A stretch of DNA of 64,000 nucleotides from the NCBI RefSeq assembly GCF_963576615.1, contig NC_088711.1:15485869-15549868 (forward strand). Reading direction: 5' to 3'. Positions 20,283 through 33,000 of this stretch are shown piece by piece. The stretch comes from Watersipora subatra (taxonomy: Eukaryota > Bryozoa > Gymnolaemata > Cheilostomatida > Watersiporidae). Within the stretch, counting starts at the first letter, position 1. Each line of letters begins with the position of its first letter. The translations under genes and the position numbers were made by a program. The notes under the pieces were generated by a model. It saw only the letters and a program-made list of their open reading frames with translations. It was not told the DNA's origin and searched no databases.

Positions 20283-23200
20283 CCATTATTCAATGACGTA
20301 ATTTTCGAGGGTATTTGATAAATATAGTTCATAGCGCGTATACCACACTACAATTAGCTCATTCTCTTCACAAAGATAAGATATAAGAATGATTAGAATG
20401 AACCTATCTATTTAAACAAAGAGTAACTCAAAGCAAATATAGCTGAGTGGTTGCTACAACCCCTATACACCGATTCCCAGCTCATAAATACGTGACTCAG
20501 GTCGAAAATTTGGGTGGTTCTTGTGTTGGTTTCGCAATGACTACTGACAGGAGGGAGTGGGAGCAGTGAGGGTGGAGGGTGAATCAGAGACTGAGTACAT
20601 TCTAGATAACTTCCGATTCATAGCGTGTTTGTTGATTCTTATAGGTGACTTCTCAAAGCAGGGCGCCAATTGACTAAAACATGCTAAAATGAGTTAGTAA
20701 ATCAAATTGTTTAATTTAATTTTAAACAGAATTGAACTAAATTTAAAATAAGTTTACAAAAATGTTTAACATTTGTTCATCTGTGAAATTGTTAAATTTA
20801 ATATTTAAACCTGTTTGATCCCTAGACTTAACAAGCATAGGGAAGCAGTTTTTTTACTTCTAAAAGCCACTGAGCACTTGTTTTATTTAAAATTGCATAT
20901 TTGTTTCAGAAACACAGTCATAAAAATTTTTCTGATTATTGACGGTTTTGCATAAGACTGGAGGAATCATCCAATTTGTTTTTAAAGTAAGCATATATAT
21001 TTCATCTCCTACCAAATTGATTTACAAATGGGCCCTTTGGATAAGCTATATCTGAAGACCAACCTAACTTTAGAAACACTCTATTTCTTATAGAATCCTT
21101 ATCACAATGGTAATAGAGTTGCCTGGGTTACACAAACATTAATAATTGAAAAAATCGTAACAAACATTGTTAGCATAATCTAAATATGGCATTAGTGAAA
21201 AGGTTTGTGATGAGTCGTACCAAACAAACCAATAAAGATAACAGCCACACGCGTAAGCCCAGCGACTTTTGTAGCATCTCTTTGTTTTAACACTTGGACA
21301 AGCGGAGAATGACTAGACCAGCTTTATCAATCAAGTAAGGATAGTGAAATGGGCCAAAAACTTAAAAGAATTAACACTAAAACAACTCTCAAGCAATTAA
21401 TTATTCACAAATGAAGTAAACTTTTTGCATATTAGTTGCAGCTAAAACATACTGCTTCATTTATCTGGATTGTCTTAAACAGCAGAAGTATTACTTTAAT
21501 AAAACAACTGCAAAAATTATTTGCTTTCATACCAAAGAAATTATTGAAAATATTTCAACTAACTGAGCTGTTGTTCAAATCTGAACAATCTATTAGACTG
21601 TATATTATATGACAATATAGAGGCTCCCAGAGCAGATAAACATGTTTAATATAAAAACAGAAAGAACAGGGAACATAACTTAACTTATGCTATGTAACAA
21701 GTATTCAGTTAACACTTTGAATCCTAACATTGTATATACAAGCAAGCCTCTGATCCTAGACACGTATTAACAACTTCCCAACAACTGTGAAAGTACTTAG
21801 GAGTGCACAACTCCTTTTGAACTGAATATCATTTTGAAGCTCAGCTTGCAGAGCCCAATGAAAAGAACATAAACTTAATAGAATAAATAGGTTTTTTACT
21901 CTTTTTCAAATGATGTTTTAGAGGTAATTGAAGAAATATACTGGTTGCAGTGCGCAGAGTCTGGTAGTGTGTATTTGTTACGAGTAAAAAACAACTGGTT
22001 TCAGGGTAAACCTCATCTTGTTGATGAGTTTTATAGCCTTGTCTATTTTGATCCTTTATTGCCAATAATTTCAATCAGTGCGTCATTAAAAACTAACGTT
22101 CTGTTGGCAGCCATTTTTTGTTTCTCGATCGGTGTTTTCAGTATTTCGGGGATATCTCAAAACTAGTAATCCAATCAACTTGAAGCTTTGGAGTTATACT
22201 AAAAATTTAGTAAGCACAAGGTGACCAAAAATGCATACAAAAAACAACAAAGCAAAACCACGCAGTCAAGTTTTCTCGGGCGTATGAGCTGATGGGAAAA
22301 CAATTCCTGAAACTATTTTAGGTCTATGCTACAGCGGGTTGATCTGATTGCCACATAAGTTTTTAGACATCTGACAAATTTTTTAACACATTACGACAAA
22401 AATCATTGCTATATCTTTACAAAAAACATTTTTTTAATTTTTCAATTTTCTAAAAGAACCATTTTCTGCTTAAATTGAGCTGTGTTAAGGGTTCATATCA
22501 ACTTAGACTTGATACACAGCTGATATCTCACAGGTGAACAGAATGACCAACATTTTGAAGACCAACTACGTATACTGCACACATAGCATAATCGTCTCTA
22601 GGGTTAAGTGCTTAGTTCATTGCAAACATGCGACGCTGTGACATTTACGCATTACAATATTATCAGCTAAAATGCTTCCAATTGTAAATATTATTACCAA
22701 TTAAATAGTAAATATATATTGCAACGCCCCCAATCTTAGATAAGACAAATAACGAAGCAAAGGTTGAACCGCATTCAACATTGAAGTGTAAACTTCTACC
22801 TGGTAAATTTAGCAATATGAGACCTTTCTATTTACCACCTCTGACATCATTGCTCTTATGTTCAGCAATATATTTGCTGTTAACAGTTTCAAAACCGGGA
22901 GCATTAATACCAGCTCCTGCTTCTTAAATTGAAAGCTTGTTGAGATTAGCTTGAACTTTAGTCAGTAGAGTTGAAAAAACAACAATGCTTATATTTGCTA
23001 AAAAACTCATAACATGATGACTGTGCTGAAATGTGATGCCATATAATCACCGGCCCCTGCAAGTTTTACATTCAAAATCAGATAGAAATTTGAATTAGAT
23101 CATATCAAAACTATCTGAAATCAACTGAAAATGCTAAATTATTGTTCTTGGTATAGACATGAATAAGTAGGTAAGGAGTTGCGTTCTCGTTGTCAAGTAA

Positions 23201-23314
23201 ACGCCTAAGAATTTTTTAGATTTAGAATATTTTTGAACAATATAGAGAGTAATTGCCAGCTAAATCTTTTTTACCTACTTTATTTCAAAACTTGTATTTG
23301 ATCGTTATACAAGA

Positions 23315-23670
23315 CTAGATGAATTCTCAGCGTTGCCCGAGTAATAAAAAGTCTTTGGACATAACATTTATTTCTATTTAACATATACATGTACAACATC
23401 TACCATTCTAACTTTTAGAGTTCACATCATGAGAAAAGTGTTTTTTGTGCAGTTTGAATTAAGAGGAAAAAATAAAACAGCTGTAAAGGTTTTCAAACTT
23501 TTTTAAACAACTTTAATATTAAATTTCATATCATAAAAGAAGTGTTTTATTGAAATAAATAAGGAAGAAAAATAAAACTGTGAAGGCGTTCAAATTTAAA
23601 TGTGAAATCATTAGCGAGTAATGGCTGTATAGAGTCTGTTTTGCTACGATCACAATAAAAAATTATTTGG
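23315..23670 (-). mobile_element. Helitron-like repeat, 3'-end fragment
   Basis: Starts on the plus strand with CTAGATGAATTCTCAGCGTTGCCCGAGTAATAA, the complement of the family's hairpin-CTAG end, followed by the interior seen at 2400-2510 (TCTTTGGACA, TTTAACATATACA). The far boundary is approximate. Confidence 0.5.
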
Positions 23671-24360
23671 TATACAGTTATACGATTTTAGTTCGTTTCA
23701 GTGTTGGCATCATGAGGTAAAAATACCGTATAGATGTACAAATAGAGTGGTATAGAAACTCATGATAGTAATTATCTAATGTAATCACCTCCTAGTAAAA
23801 TCATCAAAATCATCATCATTAAAATACAGTAACTAAACAATATGTTAACCTTAGTAACTATAGTTACCTACAATAACTCTAGTGCATTTTGTGGTTATGA
23901 TCTGCAAAATAATATAACATTACAATGTACTAGGTAGAGAGTTCTTACCTTCAGACAGAGGTGTAACATAAACGCTGAATTTAACTTTAATCTAAAATGA
24001 ATTTAGTTTACTAAACACATATTTAAGGGAAGTTTTAGTATGTATTTTAGTAAACTTCAAACTTTCAGTAACTAAAATTTTATCACTTATCTGCTTGCAA
24101 ACCTGTTTTTACCATAAACTGAACTGAGATACAATCGGCAAATTTTAATTTGGAGAAAAATTAATGTTGATATCATATGGCGAAAAACAAATTCACCCTA
24201 GTAGGGCAAGGATGAAAAAGCATCGTGTTTTATAGAATTAAGCAAAAACATTTTATAATGGGGGTCTTATAACGTGTAGGCGCAATGTATCAACTAATAT
24301 GTCATTTAGCGTGCGCAATCAAAAAGAGGGTATACGGTATATGATAAGAGCCGCAGAATT

Positions 24361-24525
24361 CTAAGGACTGTGTAGCTCAGTGGTTAAATGCGTAGATAGA
24401 AATATGTGGTTGTAATCTTCGTGAGTTCAAATCCAGCACGAATGAAGTTTTACATTCCAAGATTTTAATAACTATAGCTAGACACACCGATTCACAGAAT
24501 CACAGATGACACACAATCTTTGAGA
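24361..24525 (+). repeat. tRNA-derived SINE-like repeat
   Basis: Carries recognisable Pol III boxes: A-box-like TAGCTCAGTGGTTA (24370s) and B-box-like GAGTTCAAATCC (24421-24434), then the family tail ACTATAGCTAGACACACCG...ACAATCTTTGAGA. It is not a functional tRNA gene: no cloverleaf closes around the boxes. Confidence 0.62.
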
Positions 24526-24868
24526 TTTATATAATTATATAGATTGACATTACTATTGCTGTTACTATCAGAACTCAAGTGTCAACAACGGCACCAGGTT
24601 CGTGACCAGAAGTTAAAACTCTAGTTTCCCGTTACTATCAACACTCTAATGTCAACAACTGTTGTAAGATGAATATAACAGCGTAATAACCACAGCAAAT
24701 CTTTAAAATAATGTCGGAAAAAAATCTTTAAAATGTTTGAGTGCACAATTAAAAGGCAAAAAACCTTTTTAACAAGTATAATAGCACCTAAGTTCTGAAT
24801 ATTTATCTTTGCTCTAAAAAAAGTATCAAGCAGTAATACACTGTAGATCAATGGTCATCAAACTTTCT

Positions 24869-24979
24869 AAGACTGAGGGCTACTTCACTGGAGTTGAGTA
24901 GTACGAAGGGCTACTGGCTGTATCAAACCAGTAGCCCTTCGTACACTACTCCACTCCCACGAAGTAGCTCTCAGTCTTA
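24869..24979. repeat. Fold-back hairpin
   Basis: AAGACTGAGGGCTACTTC...GAAGGGCTACTGG and its near-complement CCAGTAGCCCTTC...GAAGTAGCTCTCAGTCTT form arms of about 50 bases around a short loop. Confidence 0.82.
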
Positions 24980-25458
24980 AAAAGAATACTGGCCATTAGC
25001 AATATTGCGCAGATCAGTTCAAAATAATAACAGTAGCGTTAGTAATACTACAATGAAAAGGGACTGGTCAGTAAGTATTAATTGCTTCTCATAATTATAC
25101 AATGATGATGGTAGGAATATTTAAACAAGCATCATTTGTATTCATCTGTTCCAACATTTGAGAGTTGGGACATAATGCCAAGGAAACCATTACTCAACTC
25201 GCAACAAGTTATCTAGCTTCTTTCTAACAATTTTTTCCGCATCTGCAAACCATAGTCAGCTTAATGTTAATGTTTTCAATGCTTGTTTATACGAAGCCTG
25301 ACACTGCAATCTGCTCACCACTGCACTGTAATCTGGGGAATAATTTAACACTAAGTCTGAGTGGGTCTTGTGTGAGCGCGTAAGTAAGGCGTGTTCTGCG
25401 TTTGTTTTTTATATTAAGTTCATGTTAGAAAAAGCTAGCTTTCAGAGATAGGTTGAAG

Positions 25459-26595
25459 CGAACACTCAGGCAACTTTCATAGCTACTGTGCATACACCGC
25501 TATACTTTTCTGTGAACACGCAGGCAACTTTTATAGCCGTTGTGCATACACGTCTATACTTTTCTGTGAACACGCAGGCAACTTTTATAGCTACTGTGCA
25601 TACACAACTGTACTTTTCTGTGAACACGCAGGCAACTTTTATAGCTGCTGTGCATACACCGCTGTACTTTTCTGTCAACACGCAGGCAACTTTCATAGCT
25701 GCTGTGCATACACAACAGTACTTTTCTGTGAACACGCAGGCAACTTTTATAGCCGTTGTGCATACACGTCTATACTTTTCTGTGAACACGCAGGCAACTT
25801 TTATAGCTACTGTGCATACACAACTGTACTTTTCTGTGAACACGCAGGCAACTTTTATAGCTGCTGTGCATACACCGCTGTACTTTTCTGTCAACACGCA
25901 GGCAACTTTCATAGCTGCTGTGCATACACAACAGTACTTTTCTGTAAACACGCAGGCAACTTTTATAGCCGCTGTGCATACACGTCTGTACTTTTCTGTG
26001 AACACGCAGGCAACTTTTATAGCTGCTGTGCATACACCGCTGTACTTTTCTGTCAACACGCAGGCAACTTTCATAGCTGCTGTGCATACACAACAGTACT
26101 TTTCTGTCAACACGCAGGCAACTTTCATAGCTGCTGTGCATACACAACAGTACTTTTCTGTAAACACGCAGGCAACTTTTATAGCCGCTGTGCATACACA
26201 ACAGTACTTTTCTGTAAACACGCAGGCAACTTTTATAGCCGCTGTGCATACACGTCTATACTTTTCTGTGAACACGCAGGCAACTTTTATAGCCGCTGTG
26301 CATACACCGCTGTACTTTTCTGTGAACACGCAGGCAACTTTTATATCCGCTGTGCATACACCGCTGTACTTTTCTGTCAACATGCAGGCAACTTTTATAG
26401 CTGCTGTGCATACACCGCTGTACTTTTCTGTCAACACGCAGGCAACTTTTATAGCTGCTGTACATACACAACAGTACTTTTCTGTAAACACGCAGGTAAC
26501 TTTTATAGCCGCTGTGCATACACCGCTATACTTTTCTGTGAACACGCAGGTAACTTTTATAGCCGCTGTGCATACACCGCTGTACTTTTCTGTGT
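25459..26595 (+). repeat. 54-bp minisatellite, about 21 copies
   Basis: Unit AACACGCAGGCAACTTTTATAGC(C/T)GCTGTGCATACAC... of 54 bp. Because 54 is divisible by 3 and the unit has few stops, long frames stay open on both strands (25488-26627 plus, 25466-26545 minus). Variants form a higher-order period of four units (216 bp). No splice context or conserved domain supports coding. Confidence 0.9.
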
Positions 26596-26599
26596 CCGC

Positions 26600-27960
26600 G
26601 AGGCACCTAAAGTTTGATGCAAACTAATTGGCTTCAAGGTGGTCGATTTGCAAAGTTAGTATTGTGTACATAAGTGCATTGTACAATGAAGCCTGCATAC
26701 CGGTGGCTTTTAGTTGAGGCTATATTTTGACCAGTACTATTTTTAGAACATTTCTCCGAGGCCACTGTAAGCGGTCTTTGTCGCGCCCGTGCTTGCAGGA
26801 ACCGTGTTAGCAAGCCATGCGGTAGACCATTATCTCTATATTACACACGTCTTTTGTAAGATATCAAATGCTTTACAATAATTGACGACTCCAGCGTTCA
26901 AGGTTCCTCCACCATTTTTTTTTAAAATTCAGTTAGCAAATATAAAAACCATTATAGACAAAGCTATGTTTTCATACAGCTAATTTTTCATACAGACTTT
27001 TCACAGTACAGCTGCTCAGGCCTATTAAGCACGTGTAATATGGAAATCAACTAATCAACTCGATCCTGTTTGAAATGGTCATTACACATGATAACGCAAC
27101 TTTTGAAAAATGTGAGGCCGACACTTATAGCTCCGCCCTTTTCTATTTTAAGGTCGTGTGCAAGCTACTATAAGATGTTTAGATGCTGGCTAGTCTGCAG
27201 TATTTTGGCTCGTCTGTTGTTTAAGAGGATGTGCTACCTGGCCGTTTTCTAAGTACAACTCTGTCACTAGACTCTCAATGAACTACCTTGTAAGCTAGGT
27301 AAATGTTGGAAAAGCATCTTTGAAGGTGAATAGCTAGTACATGATTCACCAAGCTAGAGGGGAGCTGCATTAACAGTTCAGTTCAAACTGCAGATCTGCC
27401 CGTAAAATCAAATTATTACTTTTGTTGTTTTCATTGATAGATTAATTATATCTATAGTGTCACTAGTGCATTGTGTATGATGAAGTTATACCAAAATCAA
27501 CTGCAGTAACCAATAGTATGCAATCATCGCCAATAGCAACCACAGTTGCCAATAGCAACCACCAGTAAGTAGTCAACAGCAACCATAGATATAGTAAACC
27601 CTAGATATGCGAATAATCAAGTGAGGCCTAGAAATAGCATGATGCAACGTCATGGTGATGTGTAGAGTGAATCAGCTGATGTATGAATTCCTATTGACTT
27701 AACACTAAAACCTGCACAATTATTCCATAGTTTGTGCATCTGAGACTGCATATTCTATTGAAAATATATAAAACTTATATAATGACTTTGGATTAGAAAG
27801 GCAAAAATCTTACACCTATGGTAATGAATAATACCAATGATTTAGAAGCTTCTATATCATTGATAATACAAAGAGTGACCAAATAGATATTAAACTAATA
27901 ACAAACTAATGAATCAAATGATATTTAGAAGCAGTTAAGCTGGGCCACTGTGTTAAACAC
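26600..27960. other. Intergenic stretch, nothing recognised
   Basis: No domain, exon pattern or RNA gene seen. A short run of AGCAACCA(C/T)AGTTGCCAAT-like repeats lies at 27515-27595, related to the array at 29119. Confidence 0.5.
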
Positions 27961-27963
27961 CCA

Positions 27964-28900
27964 TTAGACATGACTGAAAATAACTAGACGTGATAGCTTT
28001 TGTCTAAGGTTTGTTGAACTAGATTCCTGCTTTGAAGCGGCATAGTGTATTCTGATTTTAATATAGTGGTTTACTATAATAGTTTTGAGTAGATTGGTGG
28101 CATGCACTGTGCATGTAAAACCTTGATTGAGGTTATTTAATAAAATATATTTTATTGTTTGTGATGTTACTTGTTTAAAAACTCTCTGTGTAATACCATA
28201 ACTATCCATGTGTGAACGTAAGCACTTTTCTACAGCAATACATATTCGACCTATCAATGAGATTGGCGTCACCAATCCTACTCTGTTTTTAACTGAGATT
28301 AGGGCTATGTCATCACTACTTCTTCTTCCCACTACTACATCAGTCAAGAACTTAATACAGTCATCATATTTGAGTTAGAAAAAATTCCTCATCACCGAAC
28401 TCCTCATCTTCACCTTCCTCAGCTTTTGTCTCTTCCTTCTCCTTTCTAGCCAGAGAATGTAGCAGGAGTTGGCCAGTTCTTTCAGCCCTGCTCACATCAA
28501 GATCAATACAGCTAGCATTGGTACTTGATGTGATATCTGCTTTTATGAACAGTGCTAGAAGTGCAGATCTAAAGCACTGCACATCCGGGTTATTGTTACA
28601 GCCACCCTTAGATCGTATCGTGGAAAACAGAGTCTCAATGTGATCCTGGTTGATCTTAAAGGTTAGAAAGTAGTTGATGTAAGGGTAGTTGCTGAAAAGA
28701 TATTGTGCAATGCCATGTACAGATTTGGCTGCTGACTCAAAACCAATGATGAAGGTTTTCCTATTATTTTCCACTAGCAGCTTTCCGCTTGGTATAGATA
28801 GCTTATGATATTGTTGAGAACTTCTTGTATTGCGTTCAAGTTCTGTCTTGTTATGGGCAATTCAGGATAACCTGGGGTGTTGTAGTCACCTCTGATGATA
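27964..28900 (-). pseudogene. P-element/THAP9-type transposase, C-terminal remnant
   Basis: Two open segments in different frames (28364-28774 and 27964-28347) read as consecutive parts of one transposase C-terminus. LTFKINQDHIETLFSTIRSK and GGCNNNPDVQCF match the conserved region of P-element-like transposases; ISVKNRVGLVTP and YIKIRIHY...RQKLSRLVIFSH match its end. A third segment upstream (about 28790-28900, PGYPELPITRQNLNAIQEVL) is in yet another frame. At least two frameshifts and an internal stop make it non-functional. The N-terminal THAP domain and catalytic core were not found. Terminal inverted repeats were not identified. Confidence 0.75.
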
Positions 28901-29118
28901 TTTCATTGAGAATTTGGTTTTATTCTTCCGTTTATGACTTAAAAACTAGCATGACAAGCATGCTTTCACTACTAAACTCATTGCTCAATTGAAGGCTTTG
29001 ATACTGTGATGCACATCACTACGACGTAACGTCGTAAAAACAACAGCCGATTATATGCCTCACTTTTGCTCCATTGTAATGATAGCTATTCACCAATTTA
29101 GGGTTTACTATATCTATG

Positions 29119-29250
29119 ACAGCAACCATTAGTTGCCAAAAGCAACCATTAGTTGCCAAAAGCAACCATTAGTTGCCAAAAGCAACCAACAGTTTTCAAT
29201 AGTAACCACCAGTCCCCAATAGCAACCAGTAGTTGCCAATAGCAACCAAG
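29119..29250 (+). repeat. Minisatellite (AGCAACCATTAGTTGCCAAA)n
   Basis: About six units of 20 bp. The unit is partly palindromic (GCAAC...GTTGC). Confidence 0.8.
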
Positions 29251-29747
29251 CAAGCAGAAACAACCAACACTTATCCTTTATGAGTGCTATGTAGTTTATG
29301 ATTATTACGCATGTAATCATTTGGAGTAATTCTGAAAAGGTAACTATTAATGGGTGTTTTGCTAACTTAGCTCATAGAGGTATGCATACATAGAGGTATG
29401 CATACATAGAGGTATGCATAGAGGTAGGCATACAGTACACAGCTAGAACTGAACCAGATGACCTTTTGATGTTTATAGTTACAGAGAACAAACCGTGCTG
29501 GTTATCAATGTCTCACATAGTGTTCTGCTTGGTTCTAATTACATGGAAGATGGATGCCTAGAGCACTCATCAGCTGTAAGAGAAAAGCCGGTACAGAAAA
29601 TTTAGTAAATTCATGTCATCCCTAGGGTAGCCGTTTTCATAACAGCATGAGCTCAGATCTGTTCTTTTCTTCCTGATTTTGCTGAACTTGACATATAAAG
29701 AATTATTTCATTATACAAAAAGAGCAAACAGAGGTCATAGCTGTTAG

Positions 29748-29753
29748 TTTATT
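29748..29753 (-). terminator. Putative polyadenylation signal of astacin B
   Basis: AATAAA on the minus strand, about 135 bp downstream of the astacin B stop codon. Confidence 0.5.
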
Positions 29754-29888
29754 TTACCCACCATGATAAATACTTGCAAAAATATTTGACTGATTGAAAG
29801 GAATAATGATTTAACTAGAATATCAAATATACTTTTGAATATTGGCACAAATTAACAAAGTGACGGAATGCTTCAGAAGGAGACTGGC

Positions 29889-30013
29889 TCAGTCGCATAA
29901 GCCGCAGTAAAGAGCGCAGTTATCCCTTGACCAGCTAGCATAGCTAGTGCAAACTTCCAAAGCATATTCAGCGCAATCACTCTTTGTGTCTAGACACGCT
30001 GGTTTTGCAGAAT
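29889..30013 (-). CDS. Astacin B exon 15: ShKT module 7 and stop
   Basis: 125 bp, phase 1 in: CLDTKSDCAEYALEVC...WSRDNCALYCGLCD then TGA (29889-29891). It lies 3.5 kb from exon 14 across an intron holding a long-TIR element and other repeats. Confidence 0.85.
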
Positions 30014-33000
30014 CTGCAACAAGAATGTACACCATAGCTTTGACCTTTATGCCAACTCACAAAACACAATAGTTTAAAAAAGGAGTTGTCTTCTCTTGCG
30101 AGACAACTACCGTTGTAAGTAATTCCCTATTACGGGTTCCATATTTCTGTACATAAACAAACTGGTTTTTAATGATTTCACTTGTTGGCTGCAAAGTAGC
30201 CACTACATATCTAATCTAAACTGCTAGAAATTATGGATATTTTTTACTACAAACTATTTAAATTTTAAATAAAGATTGACAAATTTATACAGTAGCATTA
30301 TCAATCATTTTCTTTAAAGAAAAGCAAATAATAATTTCATTAGTTGCTTCAATACAGTTTCAGATCTCACTCAAACATGTTTGTTAACATTGAAAACACT
30401 TTTACTCTTCACTTTTAGCCTTCTGAATAGAAGTGAACTAGCATCCAGCAAAATATGACTAGCAAGTATGATGGAAAATAAAAGATAGGTATGTAACATT
30501 AGAATAATTTTTTAATATAAAATAAATGGATACAGATTTAAACTATGACCAATGTTTATATTAAAATTCATATTTATCAGGTGTTGGAGACCGGCAGGCA
30601 GTGTGAGATAATCTCTTTCGTGTAACTGTATACATGTATATGCCTATAATACATAACATACATGTATATAATAAATATATGCTATGTTATGTATTATGTA
30701 ATGTCTGTTCGTATCAATTAATGTGTTAAACATTAATTGATATGAACATATCTTGATTGCTTATTACAAGTGAGGTGACAAACATCTCACATATTTGTTT
30801 CTTGCAGCACATCTCAAAAAACCTTACTCAGTCTAATAAATAGCTTAAAGGTTGACTTACAACAAAATTCACATTACAGTTATTTAATATGAAAAAATTC
30901 ACCATGTCTTACTCTGTTGTGTTGTAGGTGCAAAATATGTGGAAATGTGATTACAAGCTCTTAAAAGCTCAAAAACGAACAGTTAATGGCAGCCACACGA
31001 GACCGCCGTAGTTTGGATTCTCTTTCCAAAACGGCTCAAATGTGACGTAGTTGTGGTAAATGGTTTCTGTTTACACTTTCATGCAGCCTTATTCGTTGAA
31101 ATACTTTCACAAATATACTTCACGCATTCAATAAAACCATGTCTATTGTTCTTACGCGTCTGTTTTATTGTCATTGTAATGCTGTCACTTTTAGCATTGA
31201 TATCTTATAGCTTACCGTAAAAATTCGTTTAATTTTTTAGCCTTAGCTCGAAGGAGTACATATCATTGTCTGACAATCATGACGAGCCTGTTGGTCACTT
31301 GTGATAATCGAAAAGTGCTGCATAAACTATTTGCGAAGTATTGGGTCACATGATCAGATTACGACTTGCCGATTAGACCCAACCGAAACAAAACTGTAAA
31401 GTAGCGAGCATCTATATTTGATACGGGGTCTTCGGTAAAACCCGAAGTGTTTGTCATAAACTAGTACTACGATAAGTTTTATATTGAGCTTTTGATTGGC
31501 CTTTCAATTCACGTGAGAACATCACATGAACAGACAATAACCAAATTTCATGATTACGTCAGAGAAATAAATAGATTCCAATCTACAGCGGCTTTTCGTT
31601 TTTGAGCTTTTAAGAGCTTGTAACCACATTTCCACATATTTGGCACCTACAACACAACAGAGTAAGACATGGTGAATCTTTTGATACCAAATAACTGTAA
31701 TGTGAATTTTGTTGCAAGTCAACCTTTAAAGTCTTTATACTTTAGCTTAAAGTCCTTAGCAACTTCCTTACCAACTTCCTTAGCAACCTCCTTAGCAACC
31801 TCCTTAGCAACGCCCATAGCTTTTAGAAACAGTACAAGGTCAATGCAAACTGTTATCAATATCTGTTGACTTGTTTCTGAACTAACAATTCAGTTAAAAC
31901 CCTTCGAACAGTGATGCAGTTTTCTCTATTGTTCAAAGAGTTTAAAACTTTTTTTAGAAAGTTTCATTGAAACTATCAAAGATAGAAACATTTTGTACTT
32001 CAAAATTTTTTATAATTGTCAATTTTTAACCATGTTATGGCAGTATTAGCAATCCATGAAGGTTAATCAGGTTGTTTATTGTTAATAATTAGGTCAAAGT
32101 ATGTTAAGTGTGTTTAGTAGCAGTAGTAAGAATATTTAGTGTTTACTAAATCTAGCTAGTAATTAGGTTAAACTCCTAATCTAGCTTCGCAGATTAATAG
32201 TTTAACCTTCAAAATACCAAGCTCTAAATTTAGTCATGCAAGTATGAATTCTTAGCAAGAGAGTGATGAAAAAATAAAAATATTGCTGTATGATTTCTCG
32301 TATGCCATGTCTATCAAAGATTTCATCAAGTCAAACATTGTTGTGAAATGACTCCAGGATCTTTGCTGAACATGCTGGACTCCGAAACCTTGTTTACATT
32401 CAGTTACCATGGTTACAAGCTAGCTATGCTGCCTAAAGTAAGTGTTAACATGTCATTGAGCAATTGAAAGATTGACAGCAGTAATAATCCTTTGTTACTG
32501 CTGTAACAAGGATTATCACTGCTGTAATAATGCATGGCCTGGAACACGGAACTGGAGGTTCCAAGTTCAATTCCAGTGTGAAGCGGATTTTTCATTCCTC
32601 TAAGTTTATCACTATAATTGGATACACAAATGACAGACAAACAAACACTGATATTTCATTATATATTATAGATAGAGCACTCTATTTTTACTGTTGAGTG
32701 ATTGTTTTGCAGACATACATGGTGAGAGCTGGACAGGTGGAGGCCAAAGTTAAATGGTCGCGGAAGGATGAGACACTGCTTGATGCATTTGTAGTCAGTA
32801 GTTAGGGTGTTTCACACTATTTCAACTATTTTAATGCAATTACAGTGTTCACGTTCATACAAGACGGAGAATAAACTCTGAACACGACAAGCTGCAGACA
32901 GAACTTCGACGGCTAACAAAGCAGACACATAACAGACTTGCATACCTGTTGTATGTAGGACTCTAACTGGCACTCTATACAACGTTTGGTATATATCATA

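Larger units (their letters stand above)
20300..25450. other. Intergenic stretch without recognised genes
   Basis: AT-rich sequence between the astacin A promoter and the 54-bp minisatellite. Short open frames (for example 21841-22166 and 24621-24851) show no known domain or splice-supported coding pattern. It holds two family repeats (23315 and 24361) and a fold-back hairpin (24869). Confidence 0.6.

Noticed and set aside
24361..24440. Functional tRNA gene.
   Set aside because: A and B boxes are recognisable but the acceptor and anticodon stems do not close, and the segment belongs to a dispersed repeat.
25466..26627. Long open frames on both strands (359 and 379 codons).
   Set aside because: They lie wholly in the 54-bp minisatellite, open on both strands because of unit length. 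No domain, splice or start context.
29129..29320. Leu/Trp/Ala/Thr-rich minus-strand frame.
   Set aside because: Translation of the AGCAACCATTAGTTGCCAAA minisatellite.
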